DNA of 36,977 nt from Fen-1308 sp035319185 (GCA_035319185.1 DATHDF010000045.1:1-36977); one strand, 5' to 3'; positions 9,318 through 16,401 are shown, counted from the stretch's first letter. A program made the numbers and translations. Notes: generated by a model from the sequence alone, not told the origin.

Positions 9318-9608
9318 ATGAAAAAAGCGTTGGTCATCATTATCACATTATTGTTCAGTTTTATGTCGACCTTGTCGTTCGCATATGATACCGACAAGGA
9401 TGAGGCTATGATTCTGGATACCCTGGTGGGACGGCCTTTAGGTGTTGTGGCACTGGTTACAGGAACTGCGGTCTTCGTAGTCGGACTTCCTTTTTCTTTG
9501 CTCGGACACAATACCAGAGATACCGCCCAGAATCTCGTTGTAAACCCTGCCAAGTTCACATTCGTCAGACCCGTCGGAGACATGGGGCCTGACAGCAACG
9601 AATACTAA
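9318..9608 (+). CDS. Small exported protein, unknown function
   Basis: The ATG at 9318 follows AGGAGG by 10 bases, giving a 96-residue product; the longer frame from 9267 lacks a site. It begins MKKALVIIITLLF and ends its leader at FAYD, a clear Sec signal peptide. After that come a conserved-looking segment (LVGRPLGVVALVTGTAVFVVGLPFS) containing one hydrophobic helix, an Asn/Asp-rich stretch and a C-terminal FVRPVGD. Similar small proteins with a GRP-G..A.V.G...FV.GLPF pattern are common in proteobacteria and carry uninformative names; no function is established. It is monocistronic, with its own promoter and a hairpin after the stop. Location is probably the periplasm or inner membrane face. 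Confidence 0.75.
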   Translation: MKKALVIIITLLFSFMSTLSFAYDTDKDEAMILDTLVGRPLGVVALVTGTAVFVVGLPFSLLGHNTRDTAQNLVVNPAKFTFVRPVGDMGPDSNEY

Positions 9609-9616
9609 TACCGACG

Positions 9617-9635
9617 GGGGCGCCTAAGGCGCCCC
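9617..9635. terminator. Hairpin terminator between convergent genes
   Basis: GGGGCGCC (9617-9624), loop TAA and GGCGCCCC (9628-9635) form a perfect, very GC-rich 8 bp stem 9 bp after the stop at 9608. A short T/C tail follows on the plus strand. It probably separates this gene from the leftward operon ending at 9653. Confidence 0.6.
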
Positions 9636-9652
9636 TTCCTGCTTCCGGAAGG

Positions 9653-10021
9653 CTACTTCACTCCTAGCTCATTCCTAAGCCAGGCCTTTATGTCGTCGTC
9701 AATCGGGTACATGCCGAAATAGTGCCTGTCCTTATTGATCTCAACGGCCTTGGCCAACAGTTCCTTTGGCGCATCGTCGATCCGCGCCATGGTCTCGGCG
9801 AACTCAATGGCCGTATGGCGCATCATAAACAGTTGAGGCTCTTTGCCCATTGACTCGATATAAAATATATACCCTTTTATCTCGTCACGCACATCGACGC
9901 CATGCTCGGTCTTCTTAAACTTCGCCTCCATAATATCTTTGGGTTCCATCTCCCAAAGTATATGCTCGATCACAAAAGGCTCGTTCTTTATGTCCTGCAA
10001 GGTAAGCAGCTCATCATTCAT
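9653..10021 (-). CDS. Hypothetical protein, last gene of thiol-redox cassette
   Basis: A 122-residue acidic soluble protein that I do not recognise. It has no signal peptide, no membrane segment and no cysteine, so it is not itself a redox protein. Visible elements are an N-terminal NDELLTLQDIKNEPFVIEH segment, an alternating strand-like middle (GYIFYIESMGKEPQLFMMRHTA), and a C-terminal helical part ending DDDIKAWLRNELG. The ATG at 10021 follows GGGAGG by 9 bases. It begins 17 bp after the ferredoxin-thioredoxin reductase stop, so it is almost certainly cotranscribed with the reductase and glutaredoxin-like genes. A role as a target or accessory of that system is inference from context only. 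Confidence 0.7.
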   Translation of the reverse strand: MNDELLTLQDIKNEPFVIEHILWEMEPKDIMEAKFKKTEHGVDVRDEIKGYIFYIESMGKEPQLFMMRHTAIEFAETMARIDDAPKELLAKAVEINKDRHYFGMYPIDDDIKAWLRNELGVK

Positions 10022-10038
10022 TTACAACAACCTCCCTG

Positions 10039-10368
10039 TCAAACCTGTTTATCGGGCGGCCTGCGCTCGGGCACCGGCCGGTGTTTTATAATACCTTCAT
10101 TCCATTCTTTTGACACGTACAGCTCGCAGAAGCAGCTGCCATATTCCGCAATATCGGGGTCCTTATATACGCATGGGCAGATAATATCGGCATCCCGGTC
10201 TTTTATCCCCGATGCCAGGCGGCACGGACAGGACCGATAACCGTACCGCTCCTCATTTCTCAGAAGACCCTTGATAATGTCAAGGACAAACTCTCTGTCC
10301 CGGTTAAGCAGCTGCCCTTTCGACCCGGCATACTTATACAGGACCTCGTACAAGCGATCCGGCGTCAC
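10039..10368 (-). CDS. Ferredoxin-thioredoxin reductase, catalytic subunit
   Basis: A 109-residue protein with the six-cysteine pattern of the FTR catalytic chain: CPC at 47-49, CPC at 64-66 and CFC at 79-81. By comparison with the plant/cyanobacterial enzyme, C47, C64, C66 and C79 should hold the [4Fe-4S] cluster, with C49 and C81 as the redox disulfide. The enzyme passes electrons from ferredoxin to a thioredoxin-like disulfide. No variable (FTR-V) subunit is encoded here, as is usual in non-photosynthetic anaerobes. The start is GTG at 10368, sharing one base with the TAG stop of the upstream glutaredoxin-like gene. There is no clear Shine-Dalgarno, so translation is probably coupled. The likely partner is that CAVC protein. 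Confidence 0.92.
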   Translation of the reverse strand: MTPDRLYEVLYKYAGSKGQLLNRDREFVLDIIKGLLRNEERYGYRSCPCRLASGIKDRDADIICPCVYKDPDIAEYGSCFCELYVSKEWNEGIIKHRPVPERRPPDKQV

Positions 10369-10625
10369 TACAACCCAAGTGATTTCTTAAGCCGGTCCTC
10401 ATCGTATCCGACTACTACTTCCTCGATCACCACGGTCGGATAAGAGGCGGCAGGATTGTACTTTTTCACCTCTTTTGATGCAAGCCACTGTTCGCCGCTG
10501 TCGAGGGTATCGACCACGATCAGCTCGTACGGGATCCCTTTTTCATCAAGGAATTTCTTCACCTTGCCGCAGACAGCGCAGGTGCTCAGAGTGTAAAGTC
10601 TGACTTTTTTTGCCTGAGATTCCAT
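10368..10625 (-). CDS. Glutaredoxin/thioredoxin-like protein with CAVC site
   Basis: An 85-residue thioredoxin-fold protein. The first strand and active site (LYTLSTCAVCGKVKKFL) give a CxxC pair at C16 and C19. Residues PTVVI hold the cis-proline typical of the fold, and the protein ends in a C-terminal helix. The active site is CAVC, not the CPYC of classical glutaredoxins, so a glutathione-dependent role is doubtful. The ATG at 10625 lies 1 bp after the stop of the upstream gene, with GGGA about 9 bases before it; a longer frame to 10715 overlaps that gene and was not used. The downstream gene encodes the FTR catalytic subunit, which suggests this protein is the disulfide that FTR reduces. 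That pairing is inference from tight gene coupling. Confidence 0.85.
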   Translation of the reverse strand: MESQAKKVRLYTLSTCAVCGKVKKFLDEKGIPYELIVVDTLDSGEQWLASKEVKKYNPAASYPTVVIEEVVVGYDEDRLKKSLGL

Positions 10626-10626
10626 A

Positions 10627-10986
10627 TCAGGCGTTCCCTGCAGGGCCGCTGGGCTGTGGGTTCTCTTTGCGGTTCTTTTCGGCGGCAGCAATGCCTGCGT
10701 CTTCGAGCATCTCAAGGCTTGCCTTGCTGATCAACACCATCGGCACATTCAATACTTTAGCCACTTCATCCAGCTGCATCCCTTTTCCGTAATGCAGCTC
10801 GGCGATCATGATCTTCAGTGCATCATCGAGAATGAACCCTTTCAAGTCCGCATCGGCGACCTCAATAGCAAGGCAGGCCTTGTCAAAGGCAAGCCCGTTC
10901 CTCATCCCTTCCCTGATTTTGGCTATAGAATCATTATAAATCCTGTCTTCTTCGGGACTGTATTCCTTATACTTAACGTCGGACAT
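10627..10986 (-). CDS. Hypothetical protein, first gene of thiol-redox cassette
   Basis: A 119-residue soluble protein that I do not recognise. The N-terminal part is charged (YSPEEDRIYNDSIAKIREGM), followed by LAFDKACLAIEVADADLKGFILDDALKIMIAELH and KGMQLDEVAKVLNVP, which reads like a helix-turn-helix-type segment but is too weak to call. The tail is Lys/Asn/Pro-rich and probably disordered. Only one cysteine is present. The ATG at 10986 follows AAGGAG with 7-base spacing. It opens a leftward run of four genes with gaps of 1, -1 and 17 bp and is therefore likely to be a functional partner or regulator of the glutaredoxin-like/FTR pair. A regulatory role is a guess. Confidence 0.72.
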   Translation of the reverse strand: MSDVKYKEYSPEEDRIYNDSIAKIREGMRNGLAFDKACLAIEVADADLKGFILDDALKIMIAELHYGKGMQLDEVAKVLNVPMVLISKASLEMLEDAGIAAAEKNRKENPQPSGPAGNA

Positions 10987-11138
10987 TACAAACTCCTTAT
11001 CAATTGTGTTGCAGTTAAATTACCATATGTACAGAGGTTTAGGCTAATCGGTGCGAAATGAAAGGATTCACCGAAATTGAGAAAGGATGCTGCATCGTTG
11101 TTCTTAAGGGCAAAGTCAAGAACAGGTAAGGTATCTCC

Positions 11139-11927
11139 TCAGCCATTCAGCAGTTTCAGCGCTGCTTCGTGCAGGTTTCGATTGCCGGACGCTAGCAAGG
11201 GGGTGCGGGTATGCAGTCCTGCAGCCTTGTCATCCAGGCTGTTGCCGGATGTATCCGTGATTACTCCTCCGGACTCCTTTACCAGCAAGTATCCCGCTGC
11301 GAAATCAAAGCTCCGCGATGCCGACGGCGCGATAAACACGCTGACGGCACCGTAGGCTAGCAGCGCAAGGTCGAGAGCCGTAGACCCCCAACAGCGCGTC
11401 TTCCTTGCCTCCGACATAAGCCTCACAATCTTCGGCAGGTCCCCGCCGGGCACCTGGGTTTCATATGCCGCTAAATAAAAAATGTTGTCGGCCTGGCTTG
11501 ATATCCTCTCGCCGTTGAAGAATGCACCCTTCCCTTTTTCAGCCCAGAATTCGTCGCCCGTCAGGAGATTGATCACGTAACCAAGAGCTATATCGCCGAA
11601 TGTTCCGCCTTCGCAAACCGCAATCGACGTGCAATAGAAAGGGATCCCGTTTACGGCATTCCTGCTGCCGTCTATCGGATCGATGAGTACCTGAGGACCG
11701 CCGCCCAACAGGTCCCTGACGCCCAATTCTTCGGAGACGATCCTTAGCGGCTCTTTAAGAGCTTCGATGCCGGCGATTACGATATCCTCAGCAGCCTTGT
11801 CGATCCCGTACGTCTTGTCGCCGCCGGCGCCTTTTCCTATTGCCTCGGATGAGAAGGGCCGCAGGCGAGTTGCGCCCAATTCCGCAAACAGCCTGCCGCC
11901 TATAACCCTCATATCGCCGATCTTCAT
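11139..11927 (-). CDS. Inositol monophosphatase family phosphatase
   Basis: A 262-residue member of the lithium-sensitive, Mg-dependent phosphatase family. Signature residues are the EE pair at about 66-67 (IVSEELG), DPIDGSRN at about 83-90 (metal-binding D83 and D86) and a late SFDFAAG segment where Phe replaces the usual Trp of WDxAAG. Substrates in this family include inositol phosphates, PAP, fructose-1,6-bisphosphate and, for HisN-type members, histidinol phosphate. The gene is divergent from hisC-hisB, and the hisB product lacks a phosphatase domain, so histidinol-phosphatase is an attractive guess. The ATG at 11927 has no Shine-Dalgarno but sits 6 bp after a perfect TATAAT, so the mRNA may be leaderless. 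A longer TTG frame to 11963 was rejected. Confidence 0.88.
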   Translation of the reverse strand: MKIGDMRVIGGRLFAELGATRLRPFSSEAIGKGAGGDKTYGIDKAAEDIVIAGIEALKEPLRIVSEELGVRDLLGGGPQVLIDPIDGSRNAVNGIPFYCTSIAVCEGGTFGDIALGYVINLLTGDEFWAEKGKGAFFNGERISSQADNIFYLAAYETQVPGGDLPKIVRLMSEARKTRCWGSTALDLALLAYGAVSVFIAPSASRSFDFAAGYLLVKESGGVITDTSGNSLDDKAAGLHTRTPLLASGNRNLHEAALKLLNG

Positions 11928-11933
11928 TTGACC

Positions 11934-11963
11934 ATTATAACCCCACAATTGCAGTGTTGACAA
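11934..11963 (-). promoter_or_regulatory. Promoter for IMPase gene, near-leaderless
   Basis: Reading leftward: TTGTCA (11963-11958), an 18 bp spacer, TATAAT (11939-11934), then 6 bp and the ATG at 11927. The predicted start of transcription falls on or next to the start codon. The -35 overlaps the -35 of the opposing hisC promoter. Confidence 0.7.
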
Positions 11964-11988
11964 TGGTTTGAGCGCAATATATTATAAT
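11957..11988 (+). promoter_or_regulatory. Promoter for hisC operon, near-leaderless
   Basis: A perfect TTGACA (11957-11962) is followed by TATTAT (11980-11985, spacer 17) or a perfect TATAAT (11983-11988, spacer 20). The hisC ATG is at 11994, 5 bp after TATAAT, leaving almost no leader and no Shine-Dalgarno. Confidence 0.7.
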
Positions 11989-11993
11989 CAGTG

Positions 11994-13049
11994 ATGAAGA
12001 AGGACGACCTTTCAAGGCTCGTGCGGCCCAATGTGCGTGCGCTCCGCGCATATGAAGCAAAAGAGGTTCCGTGCAAGATTAAGCTGGACGCCAACGAGAG
12101 TCCGTACTCGCCGCTGCCGTCTGATGCCGCTTTCGGCAAAAGCGATGCCCTGTCAGCGCTCAACAGGTACCCCGACCCCGAAGCGAAGGCTCTCAAAAAG
12201 GCCCTTGCAGGGATGCTGAAGGTCAATGAACGGAATCTCCTGCTGGGCAACGGGTCCGACGAGCTGATCTATTATCTGATTACAACCTTTGGTGGCCCTG
12301 TTCTTTTTCCGACGCCGACCTTCGTAATGTACGGGATCATAGCACAGGCGCTCGGGGAAAAACCGGTTGCCGTGCCTCTCGATAAGGATTTCGATCTCGA
12401 CACCGGCAGAATGCTCGCTGTCGTTAAGAAAGAGAAGCCCAAACTTACATTTCTCAGCTCTCCGAACAACCCCACGGGAAACTGCTACTCAGCCGACAGG
12501 ATACTGAAGATCGTGAAGGCATCGAGGGGCATTGTGGTGGTGGATGAGGCCTACCAGCCCTTCTCCAGCAGCCGCGGGTTCCTTCCGCTTATCAGGGATT
12601 ACAAAAATTTGATTATCTTAAGGACCATGAGCAAGATAGGCTTTGCAGCTTTGAGGGTCGGCTATATGATCGGTAACGAATCGCTGATTTTGGAAGTAAA
12701 CAAGGTTCGTCTCCCGTACAATCTGAATTCTCTGTCACAGGCTGCCGCACTTGAGTGTATCAGAAATAGAAAAATCGTCGAAGCAAGAACGAGGCAAATT
12801 GCGTCAGAAAGAAAAAGATTGTTCGACGCGCTCTCCGGACTTGAAGGGGTTGAGCCATATCCTTCCGAAGCCAATTTCATACTCTTTAAAGTTGCAGATT
12901 CCAGAAAGACATTCAGCGGGCTTCTCCAACGCGGCATTCTCGTAAAAAACATGGATAAAGTGATCAGGAGCAGCCTGAGGGTGACAGTCGGCACGCCTGA
13001 AGAGAATACACTTTTCATCAAGGCGCTTAAGACAGTGATCGGGAAATAA
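11994..13049 (+). CDS. hisC: Histidinol-phosphate aminotransferase
   Basis: A 351-residue fold-type I PLP aminotransferase of the HisC group. It converts imidazole-acetol phosphate and glutamate to histidinol phosphate. Visible elements are KLDANESPY near the N-terminus (substrate loop, residues 30-38), GNGSDE (85-90), SPNNPTG (156-162, PLP ring contact), DEAY (184-187) and the Schiff-base lysine K214 in RTMSKIGFAALRVGY. The length is normal. The ATG at 11994 is preceded directly by GTG and by a -10 hexamer; there is no Shine-Dalgarno. hisB follows 29 bp downstream and thyX directly after it, so the three form an operon. Aromatic substrates are possible for HisC homologues, but the hisB neighbour supports histidine synthesis. 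Confidence 0.95.
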   Translation: MKKDDLSRLVRPNVRALRAYEAKEVPCKIKLDANESPYSPLPSDAAFGKSDALSALNRYPDPEAKALKKALAGMLKVNERNLLLGNGSDELIYYLITTFGGPVLFPTPTFVMYGIIAQALGEKPVAVPLDKDFDLDTGRMLAVVKKEKPKLTFLSSPNNPTGNCYSADRILKIVKASRGIVVVDEAYQPFSSSRGFLPLIRDYKNLIILRTMSKIGFAALRVGYMIGNESLILEVNKVRLPYNLNSLSQAAALECIRNRKIVEARTRQIASERKRLFDALSGLEGVEPYPSEANFILFKVADSRKTFSGLLQRGILVKNMDKVIRSSLRVTVGTPEENTLFIKALKTVIGK

Positions 13050-13078
13050 CCTTTAGCTGATGCCTAAGAGGAGGAAAA

Positions 13079-13663
13079 TTGAGGACGGCAAAGATAGAGA
13101 GAAAGACAAAAGAGACAGATATCTCGCTTCAAATAAACCTGGACGGCAAGGGTTCTTGCAGCATCAACACTTCGATTCCGTTCCTCGACCACATGCTGAA
13201 TCTGTTTGCCTTTCACGGCATGATGGACCTCAAGATAAAGGCCAGAGGCGATATCGAGATTGACTATCACCACCTCATGGAGGACCTCGGCATATCTCTG
13301 GGCGAGGCGCTGAAAAAGGCCCTCGGCGACAAAAAGGGCATCGGGCGCTACGGACGCGCCACTATCCCTATGGACGAAAGCCTTGCAACCGTAGTTATAG
13401 ATATAAGCGGTAGGCCTTATCTGGTCTACAATGTCAAACCACCCCGGGGCGCATTAAAGGACCTTGAAATCTCTCTCTTCGAGGATTTTTTCAGGGCATT
13501 GACCAATCATGCGATGATTACGCTGCATGTGAACCTAGAATACGGGCGCGACCTGCATCATATCATCGAGGCGATCTTCAAGGCCTTCGGTCAGGCGCTG
13601 AAGAAAGCAGTGCAGGTGGATACAAAAAAACGGACGGTGCCGTCGACCAAGGGTATGCTATAA
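13079..13663 (+). CDS. hisB: Imidazoleglycerol-phosphate dehydratase
   Basis: A 194-residue stand-alone IGP dehydratase (step 6 of histidine synthesis), without the N-terminal histidinol-phosphatase domain seen in enterobacterial HisB. Metal-binding motifs appear twice, as expected from its internal duplication: FLDHMLNLFAFHG and DYHHLMEDLGI in the first half, and FEDFFRALTNHA and RDLHHIIEAIFKAFG in the second. HH pairs coordinate the two Mn ions. The start is TTG at 13079, chosen because AGGAGG sits just upstream; no in-frame ATG exists near the N-terminus. The stop is immediately followed by the GTG of thyX. Because the phosphatase domain is missing, a separate histidinol-phosphatase is required somewhere. 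Confidence 0.96.
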   Translation: MRTAKIERKTKETDISLQINLDGKGSCSINTSIPFLDHMLNLFAFHGMMDLKIKARGDIEIDYHHLMEDLGISLGEALKKALGDKKGIGRYGRATIPMDESLATVVIDISGRPYLVYNVKPPRGALKDLEISLFEDFFRALTNHAMITLHVNLEYGRDLHHIIEAIFKAFGQALKKAVQVDTKKRTVPSTKGML

Positions 13664-14464
13664 GTGCCAGAAGCAAAACTTAAAGTCATATTGATACGAC
13701 ATACACCTGCCCCTGAGGAAGCCATTGCGTTGGCGGCAAAGTTGTGCTACAGCGCTGCTGATGTGACGGCGCTTCGTGATAAAATCGAGACGAAAGATCA
13801 GCGATCTTTTCTTGAAAAGCTGATCAGAATAGGCCACATCAGCCCGATTGAGCATGCATCGTTTACCTTCGCTATTGAGGGCATCTCCAGGGCCTGCTCC
13901 CATCAGCTCGTGCGACACCGCATAGCTTCATATAGCCAGCAGTCTCAGCGTTACGTCGGAGAGGAGAGCGGTTTTGATTACATCGTACCTCCTTCCATAA
14001 GCAAAGACCACAAGCTTAAGGCGCAATTTGAAAAGGTCATGGAATCTGCTCAGGAAGCATATAACCAATTTGCGCGCCACCTCAGGAAAATGAGATTCAG
14101 TTCAGAAGAGGCAAACCAGGACGCAAGATTTGTGCTGCCGAATGCTGCTGAGACAAAAATAATGGTAACGATGAACGCGCGGGAGCTGCACAACTTCTTC
14201 CGCCAGCGATGCTGCCGAAGGGCGCAATGGGAAATCCGCGCAATGGCAAAAGAAATGCTTGTTCAGATTAGCAGGGTCGCACCTGTTCTGTTTCAGAAAG
14301 CCGGACCGGCATGCCTGTATTCCCAATGCCCTGAGGGCGAGATGAGTTGCGGCAAGGCCCGCAGTGTCCGGAAAGAGTTCGGAAGTAAATATAGGGGCCC
14401 ATCCAGAACAACCAGAAAAAAATCTGTAAAGACTGTCGACATCCAGAACAGACTTTTTCAATAA
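13664..14464 (+). CDS. thyX: Flavin-dependent thymidylate synthase
   Basis: A 266-residue ThyX. The diagnostic RHRx7S motif is present at R84-H85-R86 to S94. A long helical segment and a C-terminal arginine/lysine-rich region follow. The enzyme methylates dUMP to dTMP with methylene-THF and NADPH through FAD. The second half carries CPEGEMSCGK, a cysteine-containing extension often seen in anaerobes, and a basic tail of about 30 residues. The start codon GTG at 13664 abuts the hisB TAA stop, so translation is likely coupled; the Shine-Dalgarno (AAGGG) is weak and 10 bases away. No thyA or dihydrofolate reductase is in view, consistent with ThyX serving as the only synthase. The histidine operon context looks incidental. 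Confidence 0.95.
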   Translation: MPEAKLKVILIRHTPAPEEAIALAAKLCYSAADVTALRDKIETKDQRSFLEKLIRIGHISPIEHASFTFAIEGISRACSHQLVRHRIASYSQQSQRYVGEESGFDYIVPPSISKDHKLKAQFEKVMESAQEAYNQFARHLRKMRFSSEEANQDARFVLPNAAETKIMVTMNARELHNFFRQRCCRRAQWEIRAMAKEMLVQISRVAPVLFQKAGPACLYSQCPEGEMSCGKARSVRKEFGSKYRGPSRTTRKKSVKTVDIQNRLFQ

Positions 14465-14561
14465 ATCAGTCAGCATGCTCAAGCTGCGGCGTTTTGTCCC
14501 ATAACAAAGAAGGGCATCTATCCGCGGGAGATAATAACCAGTTATAAATAAGGAGACATTG

Positions 14562-14882
14562 ATGAAAATCGGAATAATTATTTACTCGAACGATCCTGAA
14601 ACAGTCTGGAACGCCTTCAGATACGGAAATTTCGCCTTGAAAGACGGGGATCATGTGAAGGTCTTTCTGGCCGGCAAAGGCGTCGAGGCAGAATCATTGG
14701 ACACCGACAAGTTCGGTATAACCCAGCAGATGAAGGATTTTCTTGCCTCCGGCAGCACTATCGGCGCGTGCGGAACCTGTTTGAAGATCAGAAGCCTTGA
14801 ATCCGCCGATGTCTGTCCGCTGGCGGGTCTGAAGGACATGCATGCGATTGTCAAAGAGAGCTACCGCGTAATAACTTTCTAA
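14562..14882 (+). CDS. DsrE-family protein
   Basis: A 106-residue protein of the DsrE/DsrF-like fold. It starts MKIGIIIYSNDPETVWNAFR, a Rossmann-like first strand and helix, followed by VKVFLAGKGVE. The cysteine-bearing loop SGSTIGACGTCLKIR (C70 and C73) is typical of the subset related to sulfur-trafficking or small thiol proteins; C85 is a third candidate. Members carry or accept sulfane sulfur, or are uncharacterised. The ATG at 14562 follows AGGAG by 6 bases. The 97 bp to thyX suggests an independent unit; TATAAA at 14543-14548 may be a -10. No dsrF, dsrH or dsrC partner is in the window, so the pathway cannot be assigned. Confidence 0.85.
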   Translation: MKIGIIIYSNDPETVWNAFRYGNFALKDGDHVKVFLAGKGVEAESLDTDKFGITQQMKDFLASGSTIGACGTCLKIRSLESADVCPLAGLKDMHAIVKESYRVITF

Positions 14883-14883
14883 G

Positions 14884-14929
14884 AAACGGCAAGAATACTA
14901 TCTCAATGCCGTAATCAGCGCCGTTTTTT
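14884..14929 (+). terminator. Weak terminator after the DsrE gene
   Basis: AAACGGC (14884-14890) can pair with GCCGTTT (14920-14926), followed by the T-run ending at 14929. An alternative inner pairing, ACGGCA with TGCCGT, competes. The loop is long, so strength is doubtful. Confidence 0.35.
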
Positions 14930-14938
14930 CTCTGACCG

Positions 14939-15352
14939 TCAGATGCATATTTTCTTGATGTCCAAAAAATATTTACAAGGCGACCCAAGTGGACGCCACG
15001 TGTCAATACGCTGCGTACAAGAAGCATCCTCAATGAGACTGTATTTGCCATCTTGTGTACATAAAAGTATGAGAGCATAACCCTGGTCAATTTTTGCCTT
15101 CAGTTTATATTGGGCGAATGGCTCAAATAAGGAGTTATCTCCAGAGCGTTCCCTGACGGCTCTAAAAATAGCGTCGTCCTCAGCGTCAACTGGAAGAGAA
15201 TCAATTACAACATCCACAGCTCTGGAAAGCATAAGTAGTGAATCATCTAGTGATTTTATCGTTTCATAATGATTATCCTTTGGCGGACATAGGGCACATC
15301 CCATTGTGCACAATATGACAGCAGAAACAAGAACCATTCGCAGTATCAACAT
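14939..15352 (-). CDS. Small lipoprotein, unknown function
   Basis: A 137-residue protein with a lipoprotein leader: a hydrophobic stretch ending in TMGC, with Cys as the probable lipidated residue at position 19 (motif CTMGCAL). The mature part, about 119 residues, is soluble, with an ESxR-type helix region, KYSLIEDASC and three further cysteines. I do not recognise it. The ATG at 15352 is 4 bp after the stop of the phospholipase-like gene, with GGGGG seven bases upstream inside that gene, so the two are cotranscribed. LspA, encoded elsewhere in the window, would process its leader. The gene is AT-richer by eye than its neighbours, as is its partner, suggesting joint transfer. Confidence 0.7.
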   Translation of the reverse strand: MLILRMVLVSAVILCTMGCALCPPKDNHYETIKSLDDSLLMLSRAVDVVIDSLPVDAEDDAIFRAVRERSGDNSLFEPFAQYKLKAKIDQGYALILLCTQDGKYSLIEDASCTQRIDTWRPLGSPCKYFLDIKKICI

Positions 15353-15356
15353 TCAA

Positions 15357-16313
15357 TTACCCCCAAAATATCGGCGTTTGGTTTTGAGCTATTACATTGA
15401 TTCCTGTATCTAAATTCCATTCCTGATCGCCAAAGTCGATGCCGTCTTGTATTCCAAGTGCGTGTCTGCAGACTACAAGCCAGACTGATTGTACCTTCTG
15501 CTTTGCGTAATCAAATATTGCATCATAATCCAGCTTTGATTGCCCCTTTATCGATTTTGGAACTTTCAGTCCTTTTATATAAATATCTTCAACTGCTTCT
15601 GGTGATGGATAGGCAAGCCCCAGCCCATTTGCCACATGCCTCGCGATGCACATAAGATTGCTGGTTATCGGCAAAAGCGATTCAAGGAGAGTGTTACAGC
15701 GATTGTGCCATAAATCTAAGTCAGGGCAATTCGTCTGAAAATCAGTTTTATAGACTTTCTTCAGCACATCTAGCCATAGGCACCTAATGTCAGAGTCCAA
15801 TCGCTTTTTGTCGCCCTTGTCCGAACACTGCATTACGGTTGTCTGTATGTGATTATTAGCAGCAGTCATCCCAAGACCGAGTCTTTGATATATATATGTA
15901 TCCTGGTGCATTTCGCATTCCCTGTGTGCGGGCTTATTATCATCGTAAGGTCCCACGAGAAGCTCAACAACAGGGTGAACACACATATCGGCAACTACAT
16001 GTGAGGTGTATCCCATCAGCCAGGCAAGACACTTCAGACGCATGGGGCCTGGGCCAAGCTTCTTAATCAATTCTGCAGCAACATAAATATCTTTGCACGT
16101 GTGCTTGTAGTGCATTGCATCCGCCCAACTCTTGGAGTCACCAGACGTTATGTCCAAATATGGGTAATCAGGACTGATGGAGCCTAATTCAAGGTAAGTT
16201 GATTTCAGGTTAGCTGCGTCAATAGCTTCTTGCGGAAAATTTTTAATTTTCTTCAGCTCAATTTTACTGGACGCTTCAATAGAAAGCGTAATGTGCGCAT
16301 AGCTTCCAGGCAT
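15357..16313 (-). CDS. Zinc-dependent phospholipase C-like protein
   Basis: A 318-residue protein of the zinc-dependent phospholipase C/S1-P1 nuclease-like group. Recognisable parts are MPGSYAHIT at the N-terminus (His near the start as a zinc ligand), LGSISPDYPYLD (Asp ligand), WADAMHYKH, and WLMGYTSHVVADMCVHPVVE followed by HRECEMHQD, giving the His/Asp-rich metal pocket. There is no signal peptide visible before MPGSYAH, so secretion is not evident. The C-terminal 120 residues are helical and unassigned. The ATG at 16313 follows GAGGTG by 5 bases. A lipoprotein gene follows. The pair lies 88 bp downstream of tRNA-Glu on the same strand and reads AT-richer than its surroundings. Activity is unproven; the fold call rests on the motif order. 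Confidence 0.75.
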   Translation of the reverse strand: MPGSYAHITLSIEASSKIELKKIKNFPQEAIDAANLKSTYLELGSISPDYPYLDITSGDSKSWADAMHYKHTCKDIYVAAELIKKLGPGPMRLKCLAWLMGYTSHVVADMCVHPVVELLVGPYDDNKPAHRECEMHQDTYIYQRLGLGMTAANNHIQTTVMQCSDKGDKKRLDSDIRCLWLDVLKKVYKTDFQTNCPDLDLWHNRCNTLLESLLPITSNLMCIARHVANGLGLAYPSPEAVEDIYIKGLKVPKSIKGQSKLDYDAIFDYAKQKVQSVWLVVCRHALGIQDGIDFGDQEWNLDTGINVIAQNQTPIFWG

Positions 16314-16351
16314 TTTTCACCTCAAAACTACTAAATAGCATCTTTTTCAGC

Positions 16352-16381
16352 ATTTTACCCAATATTTAACATAGTAAGCAA
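16352..16381 (-). promoter_or_regulatory. Probable promoter for phospholipase-like gene
   Basis: Reading leftward: TTGCTT (16381-16376), an 18 bp spacer and TAAAAT (16357-16352), about 38 bp before the ATG at 16313. Read-through from the tRNA operon is also possible. Confidence 0.5.
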
Positions 16382-16401
16382 TTGATTTACAGGCTGATGT
16401 T

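Noticed and set aside
11099..11124. Inverted repeat TGTTCTT...AAGAACA.
   Set aside because: The 7 bp stem has a 12-base loop and no U-tract in either direction; it is too weak to call a terminator or operator.
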